DNA of 64,000 nucleotides from assembly GCA_001305055.1 (NCBI GenBank), contig BBZX01000001.1, positions 248,001 to 312,000 on the forward strand, given 5' to 3'. This document shows, in pieces, positions 1-9,745 of this stretch. The translations under genes were made by a program, and so were the position numbers. Origin of the DNA: Clostridia bacterium UC5.1-1C12. Lineage in GTDB: Bacteria > Bacillota_I > Bacilli_A > Erysipelotrichales > Erysipelotrichaceae. The number at the start of each line of letters is the position of its first letter. Positions within the stretch are counted from its first letter, which is position 1. The notes beneath the pieces are model-generated. The model worked only from the letters and a program-made list of their open reading frames with translations, did not search any database and had not been told where the DNA came from.

Positions 1-542
1 CAATACTTCAGCCAGACAGTCAGCCCCTAAAATCATTAGCTTATCATGCAGCGTGCCAGTTGTATCTAACTCACTGATTTTAAGTGAAGCGACGGCACAG
101 ACTGGGCCGGCATCCATTTTCTTAACCATTCTCATAATCGATACGCCGGTTTCAGCTTCCCCATATATGATTGCCTTATGAATCGGCGCCCCGCCGCGCA
201 GACGCGGCAATAAAGATGCATGAACATTGATGCAGCCATATGCCGGCGCATCCAAAACAATTTGCGGAACGATTTGTCCATAGGCACATGTAATGATCAT
301 ATCCGGTTTTAATGCCAGTATCGGCTCATAATCCTCTTTGATCCGCTGCGGCTGCAGTACCGGTATCCGATACTTTCAGCCAGCTGCTTGACCGGAGTCG
401 GCTGAAGTTCCTGCCTGCGGCCAACTTTTTTATCAGGCTGGGATACAACACCGACAACATTGCTGCCTTCATCAATCAATCGCTGCAGAATCCCGCATGC
501 GAATACCGGTGTTCCCATAAAAATTATTCTTTGTTCGCTCAT
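1..542 (-). CDS. fmt: Methionyl-tRNA formyltransferase, 5' part (runs off left edge, one frameshift)
   Basis: Fmt formylates Met-tRNA for translation initiation, using 10-formyl-tetrahydrofolate. The N-terminus reads [19 protein letters not shown], the typical first strand of the family, followed by [10 protein letters not shown] and PTPVKQLAE. After about position 365 the family sequence continues in another frame ([16 protein letters not shown], then [20 protein letters not shown] and [11 protein letters not shown]). That shift needs one missing C in a short C run, so I treat it as one gene. I prefer the ATG at 542, which follows a GAGGTGAG ribosome site; an in-frame GTG lies at 551. A TATAAT-like -10 box is just upstream. 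The 3' end lies left of the window. Confidence 0.93.
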
Positions 543-616
543 CGTGCTCACCTCGCGCTTAATTATACCACAGCTTTTCCTTCAAGAAAATGGTTAGCGT
601 AAACTGGATGGTCAGC

Positions 617-645
617 TAAAAGAAAAGAACCTGTATACAGGTTCA
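617..645 (-). terminator. Rho-independent terminator after the gpr-spoIIP operon
   Basis: On the minus strand a perfect hairpin, GAACCTGTA/TACAGGTTC, is followed by TTTTCTTTT. It overlaps the stop codon of the small gene ending at 643 and separates that operon from fmt. Confidence 0.8.
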
Positions 646-936
646 TTCTATCACACTGATAAACAATGACGTAATCATACTGACTGTCGTATCGACTACC
701 TGTACGATAACCTCACTTGTACCCTCAGCCAGTTTCGCAGCTTTATTCATTTCGATTTTATTGAGCGAAGCGCCTTCAACCTTAGGCTCAATGATTTGCT
801 GCTCATCGACTGATTTTTCAAATTCTTCAATTCTGTACTGCATTGTAATCGGCTCTTCACCTTGTTGTTTCATCAGCGTTGAGCCGATGCCAACCAAAAT
901 AAAGATCAGCATACCATCCGCAAAAAAGCGTTTCAT
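643..936 (-). CDS. Small membrane-anchored protein of unknown function in the yqxA position
   Basis: I do not recognise this protein (about 97 aa). It begins MKRFFADGMLIFILVGIG, a basic end plus one hydrophobic segment, so it is probably an inner-membrane single-pass or signal-anchored protein. The remainder is charged, with a hydrophobic C-terminal stretch. It starts 4 bases after the spoIIP stop and has its own GGGGTGAT ribosome site, so it is cotranscribed with gpr and spoIIP. In Bacillus the gene after spoIIP is yqxA, also a small sporulation-locus protein with an N-terminal membrane segment; similarity beyond position and topology is not evident. An alternative ATG lies 24 bases upstream, inside spoIIP. 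Confidence 0.6.
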   Translation of the reverse strand: MKRFFADGMLIFILVGIGSTLMKQQGEEPITMQYRIEEFEKSVDEQQIIEPKVEGASLNKIEMNKAAKLAEGTSEVIVQVVDTTVSMITSLFISVIE

Positions 937-940
937 CGCA

Positions 941-1814
941 TCACCCCAGAATCTGTGCAATGCCCAAAGCTAAGATATCAACACTATTTTTAACTTCATC
1001 AAACGTATTGTTATCGCTGCCTACCTCAATCAGAAGCATCTTGTCACTCATATCCTGATTGTAATAAGCCTCTCGGGTCATTGTGTTCTTCATTATACCA
1101 CTGACCAAAGAGTTGCAGCTGTCGTACAATGTCGAAGCTGTCTTAGTTATTTCATAGGAGTTATCAGTAAGAGAGCCGATAACACACATCATTTCGCATA
1201 ATCGATGCCATTAACCGTAATATAAGTGCTTTCTCTTGGCACGGAGTCACGGTGAAAATCGATAATCAAATCAAAGCCGCCGTTATTCATAATCGCATCA
1301 GTGATAAATTTACGGGATATCTGATAAGACATATTGTAATCCATATCATTTTCCTGTCCGTATTTCACAAAATCGCCATCCTCTACAATAACCGTATAGC
1401 CTAAGGTTCGCAGCTTATCAGCCAAAACCTGTGCAGCATTATAAACGGTAAGCTCACCGATGTATGCCTCCTGCTGATGTGTATTATAGATATAGATCGA
1501 TTTATCTTTTATAGGCTGCGGCTGAATTGGTTCAATCACCGGCGGGTTCTCCATTTCCTCGATTGGTTCAGCCGGCAGTTCATTTGGCAGCGGCGGCTCG
1601 GTTTCTTCAATCGGCACATTCTCCGTTTTAGGCACACTGATCACATTTAAAGAATCCTGAAGATCCACAGGTTCAATATCCAAATTCGTGTAAACCAAAT
1701 GCTTGGCCAGAGTCTGTTCATTCACCGATGTTTTTATACCCTCCAGAAATGGCGTGCAGGCAAAAAAAGCACCAGTGCGCAAAGCTTGATAAAGATTTGA
1801 AACGATGTTTTCAT
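941..1814 (-). CDS. spoIIP: Stage II sporulation protein P (two frameshifts)
   Basis: SpoIIP is a peptidoglycan amidase/endopeptidase of the SpoIIDMP engulfment machine. The core motifs are present: IYNTHQQEAY (first metal-binding region), IIDFHRDSV, then NQDMSDKMLLIEVGSDNNT near the C-terminus, which carries the late catalytic-domain motif. The best start is the ATG at 1814 behind AGGAGG. It gives MKTSFQIFIKLCALVLF, a signal/anchor helix that continues into FACTPFLEGIKTS only if one T is restored in the A/T run at 1762-1768. A second break at about 1195 (YAK/MMCVIGS) needs one A. Both are homopolymer events. About 291 aa after repair. It follows gpr, as in Bacillus. Confidence 0.9.
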
Positions 1815-1864
1815 TGACCGGCCTCCTCTTTGTCATTCTATGTGTTGGCCCAGTCATTTATGAG

Positions 1865-2706
1865 TTACATCGATTCATAATCCGGATGGATAAAACAATT
1901 GATACTTTTCGACAAAATGCTGGCAATCTGATCGCATTCGATGTCCATGCTTCTCGGCGTTACGATACAGTCCAGCTGGTCATGCTTTAATTCACATTCT
2001 TCATTAAGTACATCATGTACGATGGCGCCGATCGTCGTTACCGTTGCGACACCAATCGCAATAACCGGAATCTGCATCGTTTCATGATTGATTGCCAATC
2101 GGTGGTTGCCCACCCCGCTGCCAGGCACGATGCCGGTGTTGCTGATCTGTACGACACGGTTGATTCTGGAAAGTGTATTTGTCGCCAGCGCATCAACGGT
2201 AATCAGTAAATCAGGCTGATAAAAGTCAACGACACCTTTTACGATACGGGCTGATTCAAGACCAGTCTGTCCCATGACCTTGGGGGCGATGGCCGCGCAG
2301 TTGCTGACACCATCTCCGACATCCTGATGATTTTCAAACAGATGCGCGGTTACCAAAATCTGTTCCGCGGTTTTAGGTCCAATGGCATCCGAAATCATTT
2401 CTTTATTGCCTAAACCAACTACCAGTACCTTATTCACAACGATTTCGCTGGTTAACTGATCGAGACAATTCACCACTTCTTCACTGATGCCGTCACGCAA
2501 AAGCGCATCATCCATCTGTTTATATTCCAGAGTGATATAGTCCCCCTTCTGCTTCTTAAATTCATTTTCATCATTGAATACTTTCACCCAATTCATTTTC
2601 ATATTCGGCATCTTTTTTCAATCCGGTTGTAATGCTCAAATTCACCCATTGAGGTAATTACCTCATCAGCAAAATCCGTTCTTGGCATGTAATCTGCTTT
2701 TTTCAT
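1865..2706 (-). CDS. gpr: GPR endopeptidase, spore germination protease (one frameshift)
   Basis: GPR degrades small acid-soluble spore proteins during germination. Family landmarks are the N-terminal MPRTDFADE segment (the propeptide cleavage region), VLVVGLGNKEMISDAIGP, and DLLITVDALATNTLSRI with NTGIVPGSGVGNHR further on. The ATG at 2706 (MKKADYMPRTD) follows AGAGGTGA. The frame breaks within the run of six T at 2613-2618; one more base restores about 280 aa. Downstream spoIIP starts about 50 bases later. Together with spoIIP it shows that the host is a spore former. Confidence 0.92.
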
Positions 2707-2749
2707 TCGATTCACCTCTACGATAGTATGTCTTTTTTTATTTGTCTTA

Positions 2750-2778
2750 TTGCATTTCATAATAACTTTTGTTATAAT
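2750..2778 (+). promoter_or_regulatory. Sigma-A-type promoter of rpsT
   Basis: TTGCAT (2750-2755) and TATAAT (2773-2778) are separated by 17 bases. The AGGAGGTG ribosome site of rpsT lies about 20 bases downstream. Confidence 0.8.
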
Positions 2779-2809
2779 CTAAAGGCAAATGAAATTAGGA
2801 GGTGTCGGA

Positions 2810-3073
2810 ATGCCAAATATCAAGTCACAAAAGAAGCGTGTCTTAACTAATGATAAAAAACACATGGCTAATGCTGCTCAAAGATCTGAGCTGAAAACTG
2901 CAATCAAAAACGTAATTGTTGCTGTTGATGCGAATGATAAAGCGGCTGCCATTGCTGCATACAACCATGCAAGTTCTAAATTAGACAAAGCGATCTCTAG
3001 CGGAATTCACCATAAGAATTATGCCAGCAGACAAAAAGCTCGTCTGGCTGCAGCAATCAATAAAATCGCTTAA
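2810..3073 (+). CDS. rpsT: 30S ribosomal protein S20
   Basis: S20 binds 16S rRNA early in small-subunit assembly. The protein is 87 aa (MPNIKSQKKRVLTNDKKHMA start, helical lysine/alanine-rich body, GIHHKNYASRQKARLA near the C-terminus), the usual length. The ATG at 2810 is preferred over an upstream ATG because AGGAGGTG precedes it and family members start MPNIKSQ. It is the only plus-strand gene in the left 17 kb and has its own promoter and terminator. Confidence 0.97.
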   Translation: MPNIKSQKKRVLTNDKKHMANAAQRSELKTAIKNVIVAVDANDKAAAIAAYNHASSKLDKAISSGIHHKNYASRQKARLAAAINKIA

Positions 3074-3075
3074 TT

Positions 3076-3104
3076 AAACTAGTTCAGATGAGCTAGTTTT
3101 TTTA
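3076..3104 (+). terminator. Terminator of rpsT
   Basis: Stem AAACTAG/CTAGTTT with a 10-base loop, continuing into a run of T. Confidence 0.85.
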
Positions 3105-3109
3105 TGCAG

Positions 3110-3151
3110 AAAAAAGCACTGAGATCAGCGTGAAAATGCTTACTCACAGTG
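3110..3151 (-). terminator. Terminator of the comE-holA-serine dehydratase operon
   Basis: On the minus strand CACTG...CAGTG arms are followed by CTTTTTT. It overlaps the stop codon of the serine dehydratase gene. Confidence 0.7.
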
Positions 3152-4369
3152 TTTTTTAGGTTCTGAAGCAGCCAGCGGCACTACGGTCGCAAGGCCGCCG
3201 AGGCTAGTTTCCTTTAATTCAATAGCAATCTTTCTGCCAGTATAATTCATTGTATTGACGACCATATCAAAACTGACACGATGATCCTTTAATGAGCCTA
3301 ATTCCTCAGCCATAAACGCCGCATCAATGGCTCTTAGGGCGGCCACTGAGTTTCGCTCAATGCACGGAATCATCACATAACCGCCGACCGGATCACAAGT
3401 CAGGCCTAAGAAATGTTCAATCCCGATTTCAGCTGCATATTCAATTTTATCATCATCCATGTCATGAAGACTTGCCACTAACGCTGCCGCCATCGCGCAG
3501 GCTGCGCCGATCTCCGCTTGGCAACCGCCTTGAGCGCCGGAAATAGTCGCATTGGTTTTAATAAGATTACCGATAATGCCGGCAATTTTCAGACCGTCTA
3601 TAATTTTCTTGCGATCGATCTTTAAATCGCGGTAATAATAAGTAATCACAGCCGGCAGAACACCGCTGGCACCTAATGTCGGGGCAGTCACCGTTGTACC
3701 ACCGCCGGCATTTTGCTCGCTGGCACCATAAGCATAAGCCATAATCAGAAGCTTCTGCTTACGCGATGGATCAGCCGCTTGCTTTGCTTTGTTGTATAAA
3801 CCGCTGGCTACTCGTTCAAGCTGCAGACGGCCAGGCAGTACACCGGTGGTCATACAGCCGGTTGCCACAGTAGATAACATTTGATCTAATATTTCATTCA
3901 TGTAATCATCCAATGCCTCAAATTCATCCGTATACTGTGCCAAACGAATATTTCGCTGCTTGCAGTATGCCATGATTTCCGCAAAGGAATGATGCGGATA
4001 GATTTCTTCAGGTTCAAGATCAGCACTGCCCTTAACCTTGATTGCACCGCCGCCTACAGAATAAACCGTCCATTCACCAATGACTGCACCTGCTTCGTCC
4101 AAGGCTTTCAAAACCATCGTGTTTGCATGTTCAGGAGCGGTTTCCTGCATAAAGCATACTTTACAGTTCTTAGGTAAGAAGGTTTTAATGATGATGGCAT
4201 CAGTCAAATGACCTTTGCCGGTAAACGAAAGTGAACCATAGAGTTCAGCAAGATAAGATGCTGCCTGCGGATAAGCTTCCTGAAATAATTTTGCCGCCCG
4301 CTGCGGTCCTAATGTATGTGAGGATGAAGGTCCTGGCCCTATCCGATATAATTCTTTTAATGATTTCAC
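3140..4369 (-). CDS. sdaA: L-serine dehydratase, iron-sulfur-dependent, single chain
   Basis: Deaminates L-serine to pyruvate and ammonia using a [4Fe-4S] cluster. The 409-aa chain carries both halves: the N-terminal beta domain with IGPGPSSSHTLGPQRAA, and the alpha domain with TGCMTTGVLPG and YGASEQNAGGGTTV. The cysteines in GGCQAEIGAAC, LTCDPVGGYV and IPCIERNS are the expected cluster-ligand region. The start is the GTG at 4369 (MKSLKELYRIGPGP). It overlaps the holA stop as GTGA, so translation is probably coupled. It is one of the few long genes here without a frame break. Its insertion between holA and rpsT is not the Bacillus order. Confidence 0.93.
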   Translation of the reverse strand: MKSLKELYRIGPGPSSSHTLGPQRAAKLFQEAYPQAASYLAELYGSLSFTGKGHLTDAIIIKTFLPKNCKVCFMQETAPEHANTMVLKALDEAGAVIGEWTVYSVGGGAIKVKGSADLEPEEIYPHHSFAEIMAYCKQRNIRLAQYTDEFEALDDYMNEILDQMLSTVATGCMTTGVLPGRLQLERVASGLYNKAKQAADPSRKQKLLIMAYAYGASEQNAGGGTTVTAPTLGASGVLPAVITYYYRDLKIDRKKIIDGLKIAGIIGNLIKTNATISGAQGGCQAEIGAACAMAAALVASLHDMDDDKIEYAAEIGIEHFLGLTCDPVGGYVMIPCIERNSVAALRAIDAAFMAEELGSLKDHRVSFDMVVNTMNYTGRKIAIELKETSLGGLATVVPLAASEPKKHCE

Positions 4370-5323
4370 GCAAATACTCCTTTACAATGTATGAGAAATA
4401 ATTCAAAGCCCAATTGTTTATCAAGCAAACCGCCCTTTATTTTCTGATCGGTATCCGCCAGCATCGCCAATACTTTCAGCAGCTGATCACAGCTCACCGC
4501 GCCAACCGCTTTACGCTTAGCTTGACGCGATATGGATGTGCCTTTAATTCCTGAGTGATGTCATTTTCATTCAGTCCGCTCACCAGCAAGGTTTTTACTT
4601 GATAATAAAAACGAAACTGCGATGCCAGCACAGATATCATAAATATTGGTTCTTTATTCAACGCATTCAGATCGTTCCAGATCTTGAATACTTGTTTCTC
4701 CCTTCCCTTCATGATTGCATCGGCCAGCGCAAATACATCATCCTCAATCTGCCTGGTAATTAACAGATCGATGATCCGTATGTTTAGGGTGTCGGGATAT
4801 GCGATCAGCTTAGCCAATTCATTTTCGATGATTGCCGAATCACAGGGCAGCAGACTGACAAGATGATTCAGCTCCTCATCACTGAGTTTAAGCTGGCTGG
4901 CTTTCAGCGTCTGTATGACCTGGGCTCTTTTCCCCTGCTCATCCAATGTTGAACAGCTGATTACCCGGCATGTCTTCTGAATCGTTTTCACGATTTTTTT
5001 ACGTTTATCGACCTTTTCAAAATTACCGCTTAAAATCAATGTAGTCGTTAACATCGGGTGATCGAGATAAGCCTCTAAGCTCTCAGTATTTTGACTGCCC
5101 TCATTGGCCGCGCTTAAAAAGCTGCAGTTTTGAGCGACAATGATTTTATGCTCAGTAAAAAAGGAATGGTTTGAGCATCGGCCAGAATTTCTTCCAGTGA
5201 TGTTGTTGCCATATTGTATGTAATCGTATCCGGCTTAATATCATTTGACATATTATCCTTTACGATTTTCTTGATTTCTTTTTGAATCCGGCCGCGGTCT
5301 TCGCCATAAATCAGATAGTTCAT
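4366..5323 (-). CDS. holA: DNA polymerase III delta subunit (two frameshifts)
   Basis: Delta opens the sliding clamp in the clamp-loader complex. The N-terminus MNYLIYGEDRGRIQKEIKKIV is typical (nucleotide-fold domain I). The middle has LLPCDSAIIENELAKLIAY and the domain III helices include FMISVLASQFRFYYQVKTL. Breaks at about 5160 (a run of T) and 4508 (AAA short by one A) each need one base. With both repaired the chain is about 319 aa and ends GFELFLIHCKGVFA, overlapping the serine dehydratase GTG. It starts 9 bases after comEC, as in Bacillus (yqeN). An essential gene, so the breaks are most likely sequence errors. Confidence 0.9.
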
Positions 5324-5331
5324 CTTATCAC

Positions 5332-7245
5332 CTAGTTTATTATACCAAATTCCCGGCTTCCTGTTATGATAAAGTTGAAATTTAGAAAACTTTTTATTTC
5401 GATATCACCCTGAAGATCCGTTCTGAAGCATTTAATCCGATACTCTTCTAAACGCGCAAGTACTTCATCATGCGGATGTCCGTAGCGGTTATTGAGGCCT
5501 GCGGATATGACAGCTATCCGCGGTCTTAATGTTTGCAGGAATAGTGCTGATGATGATGTATTGCTGCCATGATGTCCAACCTTTAAAATATCACATTTTA
5601 TGGTAGGATAAACACTCAGCAGCTGATTCTCAAAAGCTTGTGACGCATCCCCTGTAAACAAATAATCAAGCGTGCCAATACGGCTCAGCAGGACGATGCT
5701 GTTGTCATTTTCGTTGCCGAAATCATTCTCTGCCAGCAACGAAATAAACTCGATGTTTTTAAAATTCATAACTGCCTGCTTATCTGTAATTACCTGCCTG
5801 ATCACAACTAAATCAGCAAGTTCCTGCAAACCGCCGGCATGATCCTTGTCGGCATGAGTTAGGATGAGCTGATCAATGGTCTTATATCCCTTAGCCTTTA
5901 ATACCGGCAGGATTTTTCGTTCAGGAATATTCGTATAAAGCTGCCTGCCGCATCAATCATCATTGCACCGCCATGAAATGGGAGAGTAATCAAAATACTG
6001 TCACCCTGACCGACATTCATATAAGTGATAGTTGTAAATGGTTCAAGATATGGTGAAAAATTAAGGGCCAGCATGGCACATAAAAGCCATTGTGCATGTT
6101 TAATGGATGCCTTGCTGATATAAGCGATAACACAAATCAAATAAATGAGCACCGCCAACATTGAAGGCTTGCACCAAAGCGTGAACAGCGTAGGCTGAAG
6201 CTGCTGTACAACCTGATCTGCCATACTTAAAAAGGCAAGCAGCCACCGCATCGGAAAGAGTACACAGGCAAGGGTAAGCAGAAGATTAACGGAATACCAG
6301 ACGCGGTAAAAAGAAAAAAACAGCGGTGAGAGCAGATTAAATTCATAAAAATTAAGCAGCTGCACCGGCATTAAAACAAGCCATGATGAGAGCAGCTTGG
6401 ATATCTTATGACAGCTGAAAATAGAGAGCAGCGTAAAACTTACAGGCAGAATAAAAGATAATTCATAGACGGCATATGGAAATAGCAGCAAAGTTAAAAG
6501 AATCGCAATGCCTAATCGGTCTTTGGATGAGGAATCGGGCAAAACTTGACGGACAGCAGTAAAAATTAATAAGCGGCAAATTGCAAAAGAAAAATGAATG
6601 AAGATGCCATAGAAAATCAGGACGGCTACTGCCGCCGTTTTACTTTTCGTCATTTTTTCAAGCAGCTGCATAATGAAGGATAAATGCAGCGCTGAAGCAG
6701 AAATAAGATAGAAGTATCTTGTTCTTTAACTCCATAAAATACCTTAAAGCACCAGTTTTTAAGCTCCTCATCAAAATTGTTCAGACGCTGGAATAAGAAA
6801 TGCTGAATTGATGATGATCGTTTAAGTATTTTCAGAGATTTTGCATTGATTGATGCTGTGATGCCGCGGGCTTGACACCATGAGTCAAAATTAAAAGCGT
6901 ACAGACTTGCGGTGTTATCCAATGCCTGAAATTCACCATTCACCGAAATCATCGTACCTTTGGGCAGCACCTCATCAGTATAAACGATGGCTTTGACCGA
7001 ATCAAATCTACAATTAAATAACCGCTGCGAATCGATTCAACAACTCCGTTTTTTGTCTGCGGAAGCGAATTGGTTTTAGGCTGATGAGTGATAAAGCCGC
7101 CAACAAGTAAAACGATGAGTGCCGCGATTGGCAGCCGCCGATATTTAAGCTGCCAGATGATAAGTAATCCATAAAAGAATAGCCAATGCGGTATTGATAT
7201 AATTATCATTAAAGATAACGCGAGGTAAAGCCAACGGCCGTTCAT
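5332..7245 (-). CDS. comEC: ComEC DNA-uptake channel protein (three frameshifts)
   Basis: ComEC forms the membrane channel for single-stranded DNA import and carries a C-terminal metallo-beta-lactamase-like nuclease domain. Visible in order are an N-terminal hydrophobic stretch (MNGRWLYLALSLMIIISIPH), an OB-like DUF4131 region (LPKGTMISVNGEFQALDN), a multi-helix competence domain (residues about 200-400), and the C-terminal domain with THADKDHAGG and VGHHGSNTSSSALFLQ. Breaks near 6985, 6690 and 5943 each require one base. Repaired length is about 638 aa, somewhat short for the family. Its ATG overlaps the comEA stop (ATGA). Whether the host is naturally competent cannot be judged from this locus alone. 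Confidence 0.92.
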
Positions 7246-7712
7246 AAAGCTAGTTGATCCTTCATTTTCTCAAATGTCTTTTCGCCAATCCCCTTTACAT
7301 TCATAATCTCTTCAATAGTTTTAAAACCTTGATGGGCTTCACGATACTCAAGAATCAGCCGCGCTTTGTTTTCTCCAATTCCTTTCAACCTCATTAATTC
7401 TTCAAGAGAGGCACTGTTTAAAGAAACCTTATCATTTTTATAAAGCGGAATCACAATCACGGACTGATGCAGCACCTGTTTGTTGAGGTTGAGCGAAGAT
7501 AAATCAGCTTCCTCAAGCGGCCCGCCGGCAAATTCTATCAAATCAGAAATCGTTGTCTTTTCAGTAATTTCATAACTGCCCGGCTGTACTACTGCACCTT
7601 TGATTTCAGCCATTAAGTGTGATGCCGCATAATCATCCATCTGTATAGGCTGCCAGTTATAATTTAGGCCAATCGTCAGCAGAACAAGGAATATAAGTAT
7701 TACTTTTTTCAT
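7242..7712 (-). CDS. comEA: ComEA competence DNA receptor
   Basis: ComEA is a membrane-anchored double-stranded DNA-binding protein that delivers DNA to ComEC. It is 156 aa: N-terminal anchor (MKKVILIFLVLLTIGLNY), a SLBB-like segment (AEIKGAVVQPGSYEI), then a helix-hairpin-helix pair (VSLNSASLEELMRLKGIGENKA and IMNVKGIGEKTFEKMKDQL). First gene of the comEA-comEC-holA-sdaA operon; the frame is intact. Confidence 0.94.
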   Translation of the reverse strand: MKKVILIFLVLLTIGLNYNWQPIQMDDYAASHLMAEIKGAVVQPGSYEITEKTTISDLIEFAGGPLEEADLSSLNLNKQVLHQSVIVIPLYKNDKVSLNSASLEELMRLKGIGENKARLILEYREAHQGFKTIEEIMNVKGIGEKTFEKMKDQLAL

Positions 7713-7770
7713 CCTATCACCACTTATATATAAGCGTTAAAGTGGAAAATACCTAATATTTATCAAAGCA

Positions 7771-7801
7771 TAAAAAATACGGGAACATCATTTATTCCCG
7801 T
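7771..7801 (-). terminator. Terminator after the effector-binding protein gene
   Basis: On the minus strand ACGGGAA/TTCCCGT with a 9-base loop is followed by ATTTTTTA. It overlaps the stop codon at 7792-7794 and lies just upstream of comEA. Confidence 0.75.
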
Positions 7802-8285
7802 ACTGCGACCCAAACCTCCGCGTAATCATCTTCACCATAATATTCGATATCCGGCGCGCCCGCTTTCATTCTGCCGGTTATATAGCCTGAATTTATTGGT
7901 TTATATTTGAATTTAGGCAGCCATTTCATGATTGCCTGTACCTCTGTTTTGGCTATGGTCTCAGGGTACATGGAAATATGGCCCAGGTTGCGGCTGGTAT
8001 TGTATAAGCCACCATTGATTTAGGTACCGAATGAGTACTGGCAGCTGCTATGTAATAATCAAATCTGCGGCTGTCTGTATCAATATTGTATACATTGACT
8101 CCTAAGATGCCATAAGGCTTGGAATCCATTAAAGGAAAGAGCCGATCAGCGAGCTGCTGCTTTCTAAACTTTTCCCAAAACTCAGGGATTACACGTCTTC
8201 CTTCTTGTTTTTGATTTGTCGTTTCAATTTTATAGCCAATCACCTGAAAGCTATCCATTTTCTCAATTCTGAATGGTTTTTCCAT
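7792..8285 (-). CDS. AraC-type effector-binding / GyrI-like protein (one frameshift)
   Basis: A stand-alone effector-binding domain (SOUL/GyrI-like fold) with no DNA-binding part. Such proteins bind small hydrophobic ligands or act as accessory regulators. It starts MEKPFRIEKMDSFQVIGYKI behind a GGAGGAAC ribosome site. The middle has DSKPYGILGVNVYNID and a hydrophobic YYIAAASTHSVPKSM strand pair. The C-terminal half (PETIAKTEVQAIMKWLPKF, then IEYYGEDDYAEVWVAV) is in another frame and joins if one C is added near 7972. About 164 aa. The family is inferred from pattern; the ligand is unknown. Confidence 0.7.
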
Positions 8286-8420
8286 CTGTAGTTCCTCCCT
8301 TTAGGTATGTCTATTATAAATGATTGACGTATTGCTTTCCTCTTCGTTTCAATCGCAAAAGAAGAGCTGAACACCTACTGTCATTGAAAAGAATGAAAAG
8401 AAAAGCACTTATCTGATAAA

Positions 8421-8443
8421 GAAAAAACGCCCGTTAAGGCGTA
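8421..8443 (-). terminator. Terminator of the tRNA operon
   Basis: Minus strand ACGCC/GGCGT hairpin (8427-8442) followed by TTTTTTC, 12 bases after the tRNA-Gly 3' end. Confidence 0.75.
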
Positions 8444-8454
8444 TTGATTGATTT

Positions 8455-8528
8455 TGGAGCGGATGATGAGAATCGAACTCACGTAGTCAGCTTGGAAGGC
8501 TGAAGTTCTACCATTGAACTACATCCGC
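8455..8528 (-). tRNA. tRNA-Gly (anticodon TCC)
   Basis: Cloverleaf with acceptor GCGGATG/CATCCGC, anticodon stem TCAGC/GCTGA, loop CTTCCAA (anticodon TCC), T arm TGAG/CTCA. The 3' CCA is encoded. Confidence 0.95.
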
Positions 8529-8538
8529 AAATAAAAAA

Positions 8539-8614
<76 letters not shown>

Positions 8615-8623
8615 ACAAAAAAA

Positions 8624-8699
8624 TGGTGGAGGTTAACGGGCTCGAACCGCTGACCCTCTGCTTGTAAGGCAGACGCTCTCCCAACTGAGCTAAACCTCC
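8624..8699 (-). tRNA. tRNA-Val (anticodon TAC)
   Basis: Acceptor GGAGGTT/AACCTCC, anticodon loop CTTACAA on stem TCTGC/GCAGA, T loop TTCGAGC, encoded CCA. First tRNA of the operon. Confidence 0.95.
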
Positions 8700-8718
8700 A
8701 TCTTTCGATTGCTCATTT

Positions 8719-8747
8719 ATCTTACAGGAATTAGGCAAAAATGTCAA
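8719..8747 (-). promoter_or_regulatory. Strong promoter of the tRNA operon
   Basis: On the minus strand TTGACA, 17 bases, TAAGAT, ending about 20 bases before tRNA-Val. The rest of the 8700-8923 spacer is AT-rich and I see nothing else in it. Confidence 0.8.
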
Positions 8748-8923
8748 CAGCTTTTTAAAATTTTTTGATTAGAAAAGCTCAGATTTTTAAAACTGATTAT
8801 CATCGTATAATTCTGATGTAAAAAGAAAACGAAGGTTCCTCTTCGCCTAAGTCTTAATGAATTGTTCTGATTTCATGATAAAAATCGTCGCAATGTTTTT
8901 TCTGTTATGAATATCCTTAACAC

Positions 8924-9163
8924 CTATTGAATCTTCATATTGATTTCGATTTTTACTTGTTTTTTATCAATGAGCTGTACCAATTTATCAGTTTCTTCAT
9001 CATCAACACCAAGAATAAACGTAGTATTGCCATATTGAAGGAACTCACCCGTAGAAGCTACCATTGTTGCCATATAATCATTTTCACCCAGCAGTTCGAG
9101 CATTTCCTCCTGAAATTCATCATTCACAATTATCATCAGTAAATTCACTTTTACCACATCCAT
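8924..9163 (-). CDS. Cyclic-di-AMP receptor / PII-like protein (DarA/PstA family)
   Basis: PII-like proteins of this family bind the second messenger c-di-AMP. The diagnostic run is MATMVASTGEFLQYGNTT followed by FILGVDDEETDKLVQLI, matching the family pattern (ASTGGFL..GNTT.L.GV.D). A conserved N-terminal strand (LLMIIVNDEFQEEM) precedes it. The usual start is a short M-K-L-I-like segment, so I place it at the ATG at 9163; a GTG a few codons later is also possible. The C-terminus (KKQVKIEINMKIQ) is short relative to the roughly 109-aa family, lacking the usual tail. Family assignment is from motif only. Confidence 0.75.
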   Translation of the reverse strand: MDVVKVNLLMIIVNDEFQEEMLELLGENDYMATMVASTGEFLQYGNTTFILGVDDEETDKLVQLIDKKQVKIEINMKIQ

Positions 9164-9249
9164 TCTTTCATGCTTTACCCTATTAAGTATATAATAAGAT
9201 GTCCGCTTAATCAACTCATAATAAATCTCAATCTGTCTTAATTTAGCAT

Positions 9250-9714
9250 TTAGATATTAGTGATTTTGATATCCAGCACCATGACAAGTTCATCATTGAT
9301 ATCGTGTTCGCCGTTAAATGCAAAGCCAAGAGATTGATAGACTTTTATCGCAAGCTGATTTGATTCATAGACGCTTAAATAAATTTCATCGTACCCATAT
9401 TCTTCATGGATTTTTCTTATTAGCTGAATTAAAACAGGCTTTGCATATCCTTGTCCCTGAAATCGTTCATCGATAAAGAAGCGATCCAGCCACACTCTTC
9501 CGCGCTCACCTTCATTGATCCAAAGACCATACATAGCAAATCCAATCAACTGTTCACCATCGGCAACAGCGACCGGCCGCCATAAAGAAAAAGCCTCTGC
9601 TTCCCGGCAGCATTCTTCTACTGTTTCTACATTTCCCTTCTGAGATGCGCTGATATGTAATTTTTTGACCTCATCATAATTATGAGAATTAATTGGAATA
9701 AATTTTATATTCAT
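9250..9714 (-). CDS. GNAT-family N-acetyltransferase
   Basis: 154 aa with the GNAT fold. The acetyl-CoA-binding motif A is FIDERFQGQGYAKPVLIQLI (R/Q-x-x-G-x-A/G), preceded by GERGRVWLDRFF (beta-4). Motif B contains IYLSVYESNQLAIKVYQSLG, where the chain folds back as in spermidine/spermine-type acetyltransferases. The N-terminus (MNIKFIPINSHNYDEVKKLH) is typical of SpeG/PaiA-like members. The substrate cannot be told. Intact and apparently monocistronic. Confidence 0.88.
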   Translation of the reverse strand: MNIKFIPINSHNYDEVKKLHISASQKGNVETVEECCREAEAFSLWRPVAVADGEQLIGFAMYGLWINEGERGRVWLDRFFIDERFQGQGYAKPVLIQLIRKIHEEYGYDEIYLSVYESNQLAIKVYQSLGFAFNGEHDINDELVMVLDIKITNI

Positions 9715-9745
9715 CGAATCGCTCCATTTCTTTAACCATAATAAA

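Noticed and set aside
8924..9163. Classical PII nitrogen regulator (GlnB)
   Set aside because: Lacks the GlnB T-loop tyrosine motif; the ASTGxFL...GNTT pattern fits the c-di-AMP receptor family.
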